Shown here: positions 51,934 through 61,012 of the stretch, in pieces
How the letters are laid out: each line of letters begins with the position of its first letter
Position numbering within the stretch: the stretch's first letter is position 1
Assembly: GCF_017876755.1 (NCBI RefSeq)
Contig: NZ_JAGIOO010000001.1
Location: 5,999,786-6,063,785, forward strand
Length of the DNA stretch: 64,000 nt
Reading direction: 5' to 3'
Source of the DNA: Crossiella equi
Lineage (GTDB): Bacteria > Actinomycetota > Actinomycetes > Mycobacteriales > Pseudonocardiaceae
Translations under genes and position numbers: made by a program
The notes under the pieces: model-generated
Database searches by the model: none
What the model saw: the letters and a program-made list of their open reading frames with translations, nothing else
Told to the model about the DNA's origin: nothing

Positions 51934-53166
51934 TCACGCCGTGCGCGAGAGCTCCCTCTCCTCGGCTCGTCCGGGCAGCGCGTGCACCTGGGCGCGCTCG
52001 CCGACCAGGTCCCGGTAGATCGCCTCGAACCGGCCGAGCGTGTTCGCGATCGCGTGCCCGGCGATCAGCTCCGCGCTGGCCGCCCCCATCCGGGCCAGCA
52101 TCTCCTCGTCACCGAGGGTCTGGGTCAGGCGCGCGGCCAGCACGTGCACGTTGCCGGGCGGGAACAGCCAGCCGTTGTGCCCGGGGCGCACGAGGTGCGG
52201 CAGCGCCATGGCGTCGGCGGCCACCACCGGCTTGCCCGCGGCCATCGCCTCCATGGTCACCAGGCTCTGCAGCTCGGCGATGCCCGGCATGCAGAACAGG
52301 TCGCACCGGGCGTACGCGGCGAGCAGCTCCTCGTCGCTGAGGTGCCCGTGGAAGACCACCCGGTCCTGGACGCCGAGCTGGTGCGCGAGGTTCTCCAGGG
52401 CGGTCCGGCACGAGCCGTCGCCCACGACCTCGGCCCGCACACCGAGCTCCTCGGGCACCTTGGCCAGCGCGCGCAGCAGCTCGTCCACGCGCTTCTCCTC
52501 GTCCAGGCGCCCGACGAACAGCACGGTCTTGCCCGTCGACGGCGCCGGGGTGGGCAGCGCGCGGTACCTGTCCACGTCGATGCCGCACGAGATGGCCAGT
52601 GCCTCCCGCCCGATGTGGTTGTCGCGCAGCAGCTCCACCGCACGCGGTGTGGGCGCGGTGACCACCTGCGCCTGCCCGAACACCTTGACCAGGTCCCGCC
52701 AGGCCCACCGCGCGGCCGCGGTGCGCAGCACGTTGGGCATCTTGACCAGCCCGAACAGGTTCTCCGGCATGAAGTGGTTGGTCGCCACGAGCGGGATGCC
52801 GAGCGCGGGCGCGGCCTGGGCCAGCGCGCGGCCGACCACGAAGTGCGCCTGCACGTGCACCACGTCCGGCCGCAGCTCGGCCAGCAGCTCCCGGGCGCTC
52901 ACCTTGGCCTGCCAGGGCAGGGAGAAGCGGAACTTCTGGTAGAAGGGCCAGCGGTAGGACCGGGTGTGGTGCACGGTGATGCCGTCCATGGCGTGTGACC
53001 CGGCCAGCATGGTGCTGGAGGCGTCCGGCTGCGGGCACAGCACGTGCACGTCGTGGCCCTGGGCGGCCAGGCCCGAGGCGAGGCGGTGCGCGAAGTTGGC
53101 CGCGCCGTTGACGTCCGGCGGGAAGGTGTCGGCGCCGATGACGATGCGGAGGGGACGCTGGTTCAT
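51934..53166 (-). CDS. Family 4 glycosyltransferase
   Basis: A 410-residue GT-B enzyme. The acceptor domain has IGADTFPPDVNGAANFAHRL, ARELLAELRPDVVHVQAHF and LVATNHFMPENL; the donor domain has LFVGRLDEEKRVDELLRALA and the Glu-x7-Glu motif in MPGIAELQSLVTMEAMAAGK. The NHFMPEN motif recalls lipid-linked mannosyl or glucosyl transferases of actinobacteria. It follows a multi-membrane-span gene by 3 bp, so the two may handle one envelope lipid or glycan (inference). Confidence 0.9.
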   Translation of the reverse strand: MNQRPLRIVIGADTFPPDVNGAANFAHRLASGLAAQGHDVHVLCPQPDASSTMLAGSHAMDGITVHHTRSYRWPFYQKFRFSLPWQAKVSARELLAELRPDVVHVQAHFVVGRALAQAAPALGIPLVATNHFMPENLFGLVKMPNVLRTAAARWAWRDLVKVFGQAQVVTAPTPRAVELLRDNHIGREALAISCGIDVDRYRALPTPAPSTGKTVLFVGRLDEEKRVDELLRALAKVPEELGVRAEVVGDGSCRTALENLAHQLGVQDRVVFHGHLSDEELLAAYARCDLFCMPGIAELQSLVTMEAMAAGKPVVAADAMALPHLVRPGHNGWLFPPGNVHVLAARLTQTLGDEEMLARMGAASAELIAGHAIANTLGRFEAIYRDLVGERAQVHALPGRAEERELSRTA

Positions 53167-53169
53167 GGG

Positions 53170-54057
53170 TCAGGTTCCATTCTCGACGAGCACGCGGGCA
53201 GCGGGCGCGGTTTGCGGGGACGGGGCCGGGCGCTGCAGGGCGAGCAGCGTGACCCCGGCCAGGGCGATCGCCGCGCAGGTCAGCTCGGCGACGGCGAGCC
53301 ACGGCGGCGTACCGGCCGCCTCCCCGAGCACACCGACGCCCAGCGCGACGGCGACCAGGGGGTCCAGCACGGTCAGGCAGGCGAGCACGTGGTGCGGCCT
53401 GCCGCTGGCATAGGCCTGCTGCACGCACCAGCCGCCGAGCAGCAGTGCGACCGCGATGCCCAGCACGGCGGGCACGGGCACCCCGGCACCGGCCCGCACG
53501 TGCTGCGCGGTCAGCCGCACCAGCACCGACACCAGCCCGTACGCGACCCCGCCCCCGGCTCCGAGGGTGAGGCAGCGGGTGTTGCCGGAGGTGACCGACC
53601 CGGCCGCGACCAGCGCGAGCACCGCGCCACCGCCGAGCAGCAGCACGTCGGTGACGGCCCCGGCCGGAGCGGCGGTCGCGGTGGCGTGCCCGGCGGCGAA
53701 GGCCACGAAGGCCCCCATGCCGAGCGTCGCCGTCAGCACTGGGACCAGGCCCTGTCGCCGCCCGGTCTGCCGCGTGTCCAGGACGGCGGCGAGCACCAGG
53801 GCCAGCACGCCCACGGGCTGCACCACGATCAGCGGCCCGATGGCCACCGCGGCGGCGTGCAGCACCGTGCCCGCGGCCAGCAGGCCGAGGCCGAGCAGCC
53901 ACCGCGGGTCCCGCACCAGCAGCCACAGCGTGCGGAGGCGGAGCTTGTCGCCGTCGCCGCTGCCGTGCACCGCGGTGTGCTGGTACCGCGCCGCCGCCGC
54001 GTAGGCGATGGCGCCCAGCGCGGCCAGCGCGATGGCCAGCCCGGTCATGTCGATCAC
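53170..54057 (-). CDS. EamA/DMT-like multi-spanning membrane protein
   Basis: A 295-residue membrane protein with nine to ten helices in two similar halves, beginning GLAIALAALGAIAYAAAARY and including VAIGPLIVVQPVGVLALVLA and HHVLACLTVLDPLVAVALGV, which match the drug/metabolite transporter layout seen in actinomycete DMT-family proteins. I chose GTG 54057 (GAGGG 8 nt upstream); an ATG three codons on is possible. Operon with the GT4 gene. Confidence 0.75.
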   Translation of the reverse strand: MIDMTGLAIALAALGAIAYAAAARYQHTAVHGSGDGDKLRLRTLWLLVRDPRWLLGLGLLAAGTVLHAAAVAIGPLIVVQPVGVLALVLAAVLDTRQTGRRQGLVPVLTATLGMGAFVAFAAGHATATAAPAGAVTDVLLLGGGAVLALVAAGSVTSGNTRCLTLGAGGGVAYGLVSVLVRLTAQHVRAGAGVPVPAVLGIAVALLLGGWCVQQAYASGRPHHVLACLTVLDPLVAVALGVGVLGEAAGTPPWLAVAELTCAAIALAGVTLLALQRPAPSPQTAPAARVLVENGT

Positions 54058-54180
54058 ACCGACAACCCTCGCCGGATCCGGGCGCCCGACCATCGGGGAT
54101 CACCCCCGACGCTACCCCGACATAACCCCCAGGCACGTCAGGGAGCTGCGGAAACCGGTCAGGACTGGGGAGTTAACCCC

Positions 54181-55485
54181 CTAGCGCGGGTCCACCAGCA
54201 GCGATACACCGGTCGGTTTGAGGAAGGCGCGCGTCCGTTCCCGCACCCGCGCGCCCGGGGCCAGCCGCACGTGCCAGCGGCGGTGGATGGTGGCCAGCGC
54301 GATGGCCATCTCGGTCCGCGCGAAGCCGTCCCCGACGCAGTGGTGCGCGCCCGCGCCGAAGGCGAACAAGCGCGTCCGCCGCCAGGTGTCGGCCTCCGGG
54401 GCCAGCCAGCGGTCCGGGTGGAAGGCGAGCGGGGCCGGGTACAGCGCCGGGTCGCGGTGCAGCACCGGCGGCACCACCAGCACCTCGGTCCCGGGTGGCA
54501 GCTCGGCACCGGCCAGGCGGACCGGGGCCACCGTGGTGCGCATCAGCAGCCACACCGGGGTGCGCAGGCGGAGGACCTCGGTGAGCACGCGGTCCAGGTA
54601 GCCCAGCCGGGGCAGGTCGGCGGCCGTCACCGGCCGCTCACCCAGCTCGGCGGCGAGCTCGGCGGACAGGCGGGCGGTGGCCTCCGGCGAGGCGGCCAGC
54701 TGGTAGAGCGCCCAGGTCAGCGTGGTCGCGGTGGTCTCGGTGCCCGCCATCAGCAGGTTCAGCACCTGCGCGCGCACCTCGGCGTCGCTGTGGTGCGTGG
54801 CCACCAGCGTGGACAGCAGGTCGCCGTGGTCGGTGCCGCTGGCCCGGTAGCGCGCCACCATATCGTCCACAATGGACACCAGCCGGTGCAGCGAGTCCCG
54901 GAACCGGCGGTTGCCCGGGGTGGGCAGCGCGCCGAGGGGGTCCGGCAGCAGGGCCCGGCCGGTCACGCCGTTGAGCACCGGGGTCAGCGAGCGGTGGACC
55001 TCCGCCACCGCGGCCTGCCCGAGCCCGGTGCGGAACAGGGCCCGTGCGGTGGTGGTCAGGGCCAGCTCGGCCATCTCGCGCTCGGCGTGCACCACCCGTC
55101 CCGGCCGCCAGGACCCGGACACCAGCTCGGCCTGCTCGCGCATCACCTCGGCGTAGGCGGTGATCCGCTCGCGCTGGAACGCGGGCCGCACCACGCGCCG
55201 CTGGTGCCGGTGCACCGGGTCGTCCGCGGTGGCCAGCCCGTCGCCGAGCAGGGCACGCGCGGTGCGGAAGACCTTGCCGCGCTGGAACTTCGCCGCGTCC
55301 GTGGCCAGCACCCGGCGCACCAGGTCGGGGGAGTAGACCACGTGCACCGGGCGCGGCCCGAGGTAGACCCGCACCAGGTCGCCGAGCGCGCGCTGGCGGG
55401 CCAGGAAGTCCAGGGGATCGCGTGCCAGCCGGGGCAGGTGGCCGAGCAGGGGCAGGCGGCCGGGCGCGGTTGGCACGGACGGCAT
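54181..55485 (-). CDS. Cytochrome P450 (not CYP105-like)
   Basis: A 434-residue P450 of a different class from the tandem pair. It has a Pro-rich N-terminus (PTAPGRLPLLGHLPRLARDP), LLMAGTETTATTLTWAL in the I helix, VLTEVLRLRTPVWLL (ExxR), FHPDRWL and the heme loop FAFGAGAHHCVGDGFARTEM with its Cys ligand. This resembles bacterial enzymes acting on terpenes or fatty acids, such as CYP183/CYP102-like relatives. No terpene cyclase is adjacent. AGGAGG precedes the ATG. It is 8 bp behind the methyltransferase gene. Confidence 0.9.
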   Translation of the reverse strand: MPSVPTAPGRLPLLGHLPRLARDPLDFLARQRALGDLVRVYLGPRPVHVVYSPDLVRRVLATDAAKFQRGKVFRTARALLGDGLATADDPVHRHQRRVVRPAFQRERITAYAEVMREQAELVSGSWRPGRVVHAEREMAELALTTTARALFRTGLGQAAVAEVHRSLTPVLNGVTGRALLPDPLGALPTPGNRRFRDSLHRLVSIVDDMVARYRASGTDHGDLLSTLVATHHSDAEVRAQVLNLLMAGTETTATTLTWALYQLAASPEATARLSAELAAELGERPVTAADLPRLGYLDRVLTEVLRLRTPVWLLMRTTVAPVRLAGAELPPGTEVLVVPPVLHRDPALYPAPLAFHPDRWLAPEADTWRRTRLFAFGAGAHHCVGDGFARTEMAIALATIHRRWHVRLAPGARVRERTRAFLKPTGVSLLVDPR

Positions 55486-55493
55486 GGGGCCTC

Positions 55494-56312
55494 CTAGGGT
55501 TTGCGCGCCACCGCCGCGAGCAGGCTGGCGTGCGCGGGCAGGTCGGTGACCAGCCGCAGCGGCGAGTTCGGGCGCCACTGCGAGGTGTAGACCAGGCCGG
55601 GCGCCAGCACGTCCAGGCCCTCGAACAGCGTCTCGATCCACGCCCGCGAGCGCGCGACACCCGCGGCGGTGGTGGACCGGGACAGCTCCACCAGGCGGCG
55701 GACCTCCTCCGAGCCGTCGCCCTCGTCCTCGGTGATGTGGGACAGCACCAGGTGGCTGCCCGGCGGCACCGCGGCCAGGTAGCCGCGCACCACGCGCGCC
55801 GCCTCGTCCGCGTCCAGCACGTAGTGCAGCGAGGAGGCCAGCACCACGCCGACCGGCTCGGTCAGGTCCAGCAGCGAGCGCGTGACCGGGTGGGCCAGCA
55901 CCTCCGCCACCGCACACATGTCCATGCCCACCACACCAGCCCCCGGAACGGAGGACAGGATCAGTTCACTGTGTGCGACCGCAACCTGTTCCTGCTCCAC
56001 GTACACCACCCGGGCGTCCGCGTGTGTCTCGGCGGCCATCTCGTGCACGCTCTTGGAGGTGGGCATGCCCGAGCCGAGGTCCAGGAACTGGCGCACCCCG
56101 GACTGGGCCAGGTGGCGCACCGCCCGGCCCAGGAACTGCCGGTTGTACCGCGCCAGGTCGCGCACCCAGGGCATGCGCTTGATGGCCTGAGCGGCCATTT
56201 CGCGGTCGGAGTCGAAGTTCCACGCCCCGCCGAGCAGGTAGTCGTACACCCGGGCCGGGCTGGCCCGCTCGACGTCGACGTCCGCCGGTACCCAACTGGA
56301 CTGGGTGCTCAC
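55494..56312 (-). CDS. DUF574-type SAM-dependent methyltransferase
   Basis: A 272-residue protein. The N-terminal ARVYDYLLGGAWNFDSDREM and RYNRQFLGRAVRHLAQSGVR are the hallmark of the actinomycete DUF574 (Methyltransf_19) family; the SAM loop is FLDLGSGMPTSKSVHE and the acidic residue follows in VVYVEQEQVAV. Targets are unknown in the family. GTG 56312 is chosen because GGGAAG lies nine bases upstream. It forms an operon with the P450, so it may methylate the oxidised product. Confidence 0.88.
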   Translation of the reverse strand: MSTQSSWVPADVDVERASPARVYDYLLGGAWNFDSDREMAAQAIKRMPWVRDLARYNRQFLGRAVRHLAQSGVRQFLDLGSGMPTSKSVHEMAAETHADARVVYVEQEQVAVAHSELILSSVPGAGVVGMDMCAVAEVLAHPVTRSLLDLTEPVGVVLASSLHYVLDADEAARVVRGYLAAVPPGSHLVLSHITEDEGDGSEEVRRLVELSRSTTAAGVARSRAWIETLFEGLDVLAPGLVYTSQWRPNSPLRLVTDLPAHASLLAAVARKP

Positions 56313-56524
56313 GGGCACGCACTTCCCATCTCTGGAGAGCCAACGACCGGCCGGGGCCCCGACCGGAACCCGCCACTCTGCTGCGGGCCCTCGCGCTGCG
56401 GAAGAACTGTCGCCCGGGCGGCCGGTTCGTGTTAACGCGATCGGGTGTTGTGCGGCCAACTTGTTACAGAGTGGGTTGTACTATGCACGCTCCGTTGTCG
56501 CCTCCGCCGGGAGAGGAACGCACC

Positions 56525-57553
56525 GTGCGACCCTTGCGGGCCCTCTGTACCGCCCTGATCACCGGTATCACCCTGCTGACCAGCCTCGTCCCGGCGGTGG
56601 CCGCCGAGCCCGCGGTGCGCTGCTCCGAGGTGGAGCTGCCGGTCCAGTTCAACGGTCTGCTCTCCGAAACCGTGCACGGAACCCTCTGTACACCGGTCGG
56701 CAGCAGCCCCCGAAATATTCAGCTCCTGGTGCACGGCGGCACCTACAACCGCCACTACTGGGACCTGCCCTACGCCGAGGGCAAGTACTCCTACCAACGC
56801 GACATGGCCCGCCGCGGCCTGGCCACCTTCGCCATCGACTGCCTCGGCTCGGGCGACAGCTCGCGCCCGCTCAGCGCGCTGGTGACGGGCAGCGGGCAGG
56901 CCAACGTGGTGCACCAGGTGGTGGGCAAGCTGCGCGCGGGCGCGGTCGGCGGCACCCGGTACGAGAAGGTCGCGCTGGTCGGGCACTCCATGGGCTCGGG
57001 CATCGTGCTGCTCGCGGCCTCGACCTACCACGACGTGGACGGCGTGGTGCTGACCGGCATGTCGCACTCGATGGACCTGCTGGCGCTGACCGGGATCTTC
57101 GTGGAGGGCATCCGCCCCGCGCTGCTGGACCCGGTGCTGGGCAGGCGCGGCCTGGACCCCGGCTACCTCACGACCATGCCCGGTACCCGGCAGGTCTTCC
57201 ACACCGGCGGCGCGGTCGAGGCGGCCGTGGTCGAGGCGGACGAGCTGGTCAAGGACCAGGTGGCCGCGACCGTGGTGGCCGACCTGCTGCCGTTCGCGTT
57301 CATCAGCCCGCTGTCCCGGCTGATCCGGGTGCCGGTGCTGATCGCCAACGGGGACAAGGACAACCTGTTCTGCGCGCTGTCCTGCCAGGACGCGGAGTCG
57401 TTGCGCCGCGCCGAGGCGCCGTACTTCGACGAGGCCGCCAGGCTGAGCACGCACCTGGTGCGCGGCGCCGGGCACGCGGTGGCGCTCGGCCGGGACGCGG
57501 CCCTGCACCGGGACGGCATCGCGGCCTGGCTGAAGTCCACCATCGGCTGGTGA
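56525..57553 (+). CDS. Secreted alpha/beta hydrolase
   Basis: A 342-residue exported enzyme. Signal peptide: VRPLRALCTALITGITLLTS ending AVAAEP. The hydrolase fold has the oxyanion loop LLVHGGTYN, nucleophile Ser in VALVGHSMGSGIVLL, acid in LIANGDKDNLF and His in VRGAGHAVALG. Four Cys may form disulfides. GTG 56525 is chosen for its AGAGGA element and because it gives a clean signal peptide. Likely an esterase or lipase. The next gene starts 4 bp after its stop. Confidence 0.87.
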   Translation: MRPLRALCTALITGITLLTSLVPAVAAEPAVRCSEVELPVQFNGLLSETVHGTLCTPVGSSPRNIQLLVHGGTYNRHYWDLPYAEGKYSYQRDMARRGLATFAIDCLGSGDSSRPLSALVTGSGQANVVHQVVGKLRAGAVGGTRYEKVALVGHSMGSGIVLLAASTYHDVDGVVLTGMSHSMDLLALTGIFVEGIRPALLDPVLGRRGLDPGYLTTMPGTRQVFHTGGAVEAAVVEADELVKDQVAATVVADLLPFAFISPLSRLIRVPVLIANGDKDNLFCALSCQDAESLRRAEAPYFDEAARLSTHLVRGAGHAVALGRDAALHRDGIAAWLKSTIGW

Positions 57554-57557
57554 GCCC

Positions 57558-59711
57558 ATGACCCTGCCCCTGCCCGAGGAAGCCCGGTCGCACGGCGGCC
57601 GGACCCGCGTCGAGGACCGCGCGCGGGCGCGGTCCAGGCTCGCGCGCCGCTGGGCGGGGCAGATCGCGACCACCGAGTACGTGCCGCTGGAGCCGGAGGA
57701 GTTCCAGCAGCGCCTGGAGGAGCTGCTCGACGAGCTGGTGCTGGCGGCGCGGGCCGAACCGTTCGCGCCGCACGCGGCCGCCGGGCACGGCGCCAGCCTG
57801 GTCGGCGCGGGCTGCACCGGCCCGGCCACCCTGCAGCACAGCATGGACGTGCTCGGCCGGGGCCTGCTGGTGCTGCCGGAGCTCACCGGGGTGCCGCGGC
57901 TGGCCGAACGGGTGGTCGCGCTGCTCGGCTCGCTGGCCGCCGGGTACAGCGAAGCGGTGCGCCTGCACACGTTGGCCCAGCAGGACACCATGCTCAAGGC
58001 GCTGCGGGTGGCGCTCACCGAGACCCGGCGCGACCTGGCCCTGGCCGAGGCCCGCTTCGACGCGGTGCTGGCCGGTACCGCGCACGGCATCGCGATCACC
58101 GACGCGGACGGCCGGTTCGTGCACGTCAACGAGGGCCTGGCCGCCCAGCTGGGCCAGGAGGTGGCCGACCTGGCGCGGTCCTCGCTGTTCGAGGTGACCC
58201 ACCCCGAGGACGTGGCCGCGCTGCGCAACGCCTACCGCACGCTGCTGGGCGGGCAGGTGGCGCGCATCCGCAACGAGCACCGCCTGCGCCGGGCCGACGG
58301 CGAGCGGCTGTGGACGGTGCTGACGCTGACCGCGGCCCGGCTGGGCGAGGGCGAGCCGCAGGTGGTGGCGGTGCTGGAGGACAGCTCGGAGCTGACCCTG
58401 TTGCAGGGCCAGATGAACCGCCAGGCCCTGCACGACCGGCTGACCGGGCTGCCGAACCGGCAGTACTTCGACAGCAACCTGGAGCGCGTGCTGCGGGTGG
58501 CCGACCCGGCCTCGGGCATCACGCTGTACCACCTGGACCTGGACGGCTTCTCGCTCATCACGCACGGCCTGGGCCGCGAGGTCGGGGACCTGGTGCTGGA
58601 CACGGTCGGGCGGCGGCTCTCGGCGCTGGTGGCCGAGGAGACGGCCATGGTCGCCCGGTTCGGCGCGGACGAGTTCGCCGTGCTGGTGCAGAACCGGCCG
58701 GGCACCCCGGACGTGGTGCGCATGATCGGGCTGCTGCTGGCCGCGCTGACCGAGCCGGTCTACGTCGGCGAGTCCGGGCTGGCCGCGACCGCGTGTGTGG
58801 GCGTGGTGGACCGCCCGCCGCCGGAGCTGTCCGCCGCGGAGGTGGCGCAGGCCGCCGAGCTGGCCCTGGCGCGCGCCAAGCGCAATGGCCGAGGGCAGTG
58901 GGCGCTGTACGACCCGTTCCAGGACATGCGGGACCGGGACCGCGCGCTGCTGGCGGTCTCGCTGCCGGGCGCGTGGGAGAACGGCCAGCTGGCGGTGGCC
59001 TACCAGCCGCTGGCGGCGCTGGCCGACGGGCAGGTCGTGGGTGTGGACGCGCTGCTGTCCTGGCAGCACCCGCACCGGGGCGAGCTGCCGCACGAGCTGT
59101 GCGCGGACCTGGCCGAGCAGACCGGGCTGATCATGACCCTGGGCGTGGCGCTGCTGCGCCGGGCGTGCGCGCAGGCGCGGGAGTGGGCTGAGCGCGGGCA
59201 GGACCTGCCGCTGCACGTGCCGCTGACCGCCAACCAGTCCGCCGACCCGGACCTGGTCGGCCACGTGCTGTCCACTGTGGACGCCACCGGGATCGCGCCC
59301 GGCCGCCTGTGCCTGGGCATGCCCGCCTCGGTGCTGGCCGACCCGGCGGGGGAGGCGGTGGAGAACCTGCGCCTGCTGGCCACCGCGGGGGTGCGCGTGG
59401 AGGTGCTGGAGTTCAGCACCACGGCCGCCGACCTCACCTACCTGGCCGACCTGCCGGTGCGCGCGGTCCGGGTGGCCCGCTGGCTGGTCACGCGCCAGGC
59501 CCAGCAGCCCGGGGACGGCACGGTGGTGGCGCAGGCGCTGCGCGCGGTGCTGGCGGTGGTGCACGCCTCGGGGGTGCGGGTGCTGGTGAACGGGGTGGAC
59601 AGCCCGGCGCAGGCGCGCTGGTGGCACGGGCAGGGCGCGCACGCGGGCCGGGGTGCCTGTTACGGCCCGGCGGGGCCACCGGAGCGGTTCGAGCCCCTCC
59701 GCGTGGACTGA
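57558..59711 (+). CDS. PAS-GGDEF-EAL protein with degenerate catalytic motifs
   Basis: A 717-residue protein: a helical N-terminal domain (1-160), a PAS domain (about 165-285, ARFDAVLAGTAHGIAITDAD), GGDEF (about 290-450) and EAL (about 465-710). The GGDEF active loop reads ARFGADEFAVL, Ala replacing the second Gly. In the EAL part the motif is DALLSW, VNxS is ANQS, and DDFGTG is replaced by EFSTTA, so c-di-GMP hydrolysis is unlikely. It is probably a c-di-GMP or partner-binding sensor rather than a strong enzyme. ATG start 4 bp after the hydrolase gene. Confidence 0.85.
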   Translation: MTLPLPEEARSHGGRTRVEDRARARSRLARRWAGQIATTEYVPLEPEEFQQRLEELLDELVLAARAEPFAPHAAAGHGASLVGAGCTGPATLQHSMDVLGRGLLVLPELTGVPRLAERVVALLGSLAAGYSEAVRLHTLAQQDTMLKALRVALTETRRDLALAEARFDAVLAGTAHGIAITDADGRFVHVNEGLAAQLGQEVADLARSSLFEVTHPEDVAALRNAYRTLLGGQVARIRNEHRLRRADGERLWTVLTLTAARLGEGEPQVVAVLEDSSELTLLQGQMNRQALHDRLTGLPNRQYFDSNLERVLRVADPASGITLYHLDLDGFSLITHGLGREVGDLVLDTVGRRLSALVAEETAMVARFGADEFAVLVQNRPGTPDVVRMIGLLLAALTEPVYVGESGLAATACVGVVDRPPPELSAAEVAQAAELALARAKRNGRGQWALYDPFQDMRDRDRALLAVSLPGAWENGQLAVAYQPLAALADGQVVGVDALLSWQHPHRGELPHELCADLAEQTGLIMTLGVALLRRACAQAREWAERGQDLPLHVPLTANQSADPDLVGHVLSTVDATGIAPGRLCLGMPASVLADPAGEAVENLRLLATAGVRVEVLEFSTTAADLTYLADLPVRAVRVARWLVTRQAQQPGDGTVVAQALRAVLAVVHASGVRVLVNGVDSPAQARWWHGQGAHAGRGACYGPAGPPERFEPLRVD

Positions 59712-59789
59712 CTGTTCCCGTTCCGCTTGCGCCCGGCCTCCCGTGCTGGTCTGGTGATCGTCAGGCGTCGAGGGGAAGGCGGGTGCGGG

Positions 59790-60527
59790 ATGGGTGCCGC
59801 GTTCACCCCGGCCCTGCGCCGCGCCGTGCACAGCCCGCTGGTGTGGGCGGCGATGCCCGCATCGGTGCTGGTCACGCTGTTGGCGGGCATGAACTCGGTG
59901 CGCGTGTCCAACCCGTTCGCGCCGGGCAGGCACCTGGTGGGCGACTGGGCGCTGCTGGTGAACACGCTGGTCCCGGCGGTGGCGGCCCTGGTGCTGGCCG
60001 ACCGGCTGGCGCACCTGCGCGAGTCCGGCGACACGCGGGGCGTGCCGCGGCCGGGCCGCCTGCTCGCGGGCACGCTGGCGGGCTCGCTGCTGCCCGCGCT
60101 GGTCCCGCCGTGGGCGCTGCTGCTGATCGTGGGCCTGCTGACCAACGGCCTGGAGTGGGCACTGCTGGCCTGCGTGGCGGTGGTGCTGCCGAGCACCCTG
60201 GTGATGACCCTGCTGGCCAACGTGCTGGCGCTGCCGTTCGGCATCGCGGGTGCCCGCTACGCCACGGTGGTGTGCTGGTCCTGGCTGATCGCGTGGAACC
60301 CGCACCCGCACCCGGGCCCGTCGATCACCGGCACGCTGCTGGCCCCGAGCGGCGACTACGTGGTCGGCGGCTGGTTCGGCACCCGGGCGCACTGGGCTGG
60401 CCAGAACCACGACCTGCTCTCCCCGCTCCCGTCCCCGCAGTGGGCCGCGGTGAACCTGGCCGCCGTGCTCCTGTTCACCACCGCGCTGTTCCTCCTGGCC
60501 CGCCGATCCCTCACGAAGAGCAGATGA
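59790..60527 (+). CDS. Six-helix membrane protein, ABC-2-type permease-like
   Basis: A 245-residue integral membrane protein with about six helices (VWAAMPASVLVTLLAGM, WALLVNTLVPAVAALVLADR, LLLIVGLLTNGLEWALLACV and others), and a loop rich in His/Pro (WNPHPHPGPS). It resembles permeases of small ABC-2 exporters such as the BcrB/lantibiotic-immunity type. The next gene, an ABC ATPase-like protein, overlaps by 4 bp, which supports this. The start follows a G-rich ribosome-binding region. Confidence 0.7.
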   Translation: MGAAFTPALRRAVHSPLVWAAMPASVLVTLLAGMNSVRVSNPFAPGRHLVGDWALLVNTLVPAVAALVLADRLAHLRESGDTRGVPRPGRLLAGTLAGSLLPALVPPWALLLIVGLLTNGLEWALLACVAVVLPSTLVMTLLANVLALPFGIAGARYATVVCWSWLIAWNPHPHPGPSITGTLLAPSGDYVVGGWFGTRAHWAGQNHDLLSPLPSPQWAAVNLAAVLLFTTALFLLARRSLTKSR

Positions 60528-61012
60528 GCATCCACCTCGCCGCACACGAGCTGTGCAAGTCCCGCCGGAGGACCCCGATCGTGGGCCCGGTGACCCTGGT
60601 GGCGGGTCCGGGCGCCCCGCTGGCCATCACCGGTCCGCCGGGCTCGGGCAAGACCACCCTCCTCCAGCTCCTCACCGGCCGCCTCAAACCCACCTCGGGC
60701 GCGGTCACGGTCAACGGCGAGGACCTGGCCAAACCAGGCGTCCGGGCGGCCCTGCGGGACCGCACGGCCCGAGTCCGCCCGGACGAGGGCCCGGACGCCC
60801 TGGCCACTGCTCTGTTCGGGGCTGCCGCACTGGTCGTCCTGGACGAACCCTTCGCCCCGGACACCGACCCGGCGAGGGTGCTGGCGCTGCTGACCCGGGC
60901 CGACCCGGTGACAACGGTGCTGGTCGCGGCCAGGAACCTGCACGGCCTCCGCTGCCGCGCGGTCCTGGACCTGACATCACCACCCGGTGTACTCCGTCTG
61001 AACGAACGATGA
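60524..61012 (+). CDS. Short ABC ATPase-like protein lacking the signature motif
   Basis: Only 162 residues. Walker A ITGPPGSGKTTLLQLLTG and Walker B ALVVLDEPFAPDTDP are intact, but the helical domain that should carry the Q-loop and LSGGQ is absent: about 45 residues separate the regions that normally lie 100 apart. The H-loop reads VAARNLH. It can bind ATP but should not hydrolyse it as a normal ABC dimer. ATGA overlaps on both sides tie it to the membrane protein and the FGE-like protein. Confidence 0.8.
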   Translation: MSIHLAAHELCKSRRRTPIVGPVTLVAGPGAPLAITGPPGSGKTTLLQLLTGRLKPTSGAVTVNGEDLAKPGVRAALRDRTARVRPDEGPDALATALFGAAALVVLDEPFAPDTDPARVLALLTRADPVTTVLVAARNLHGLRCRAVLDLTSPPGVLRLNER

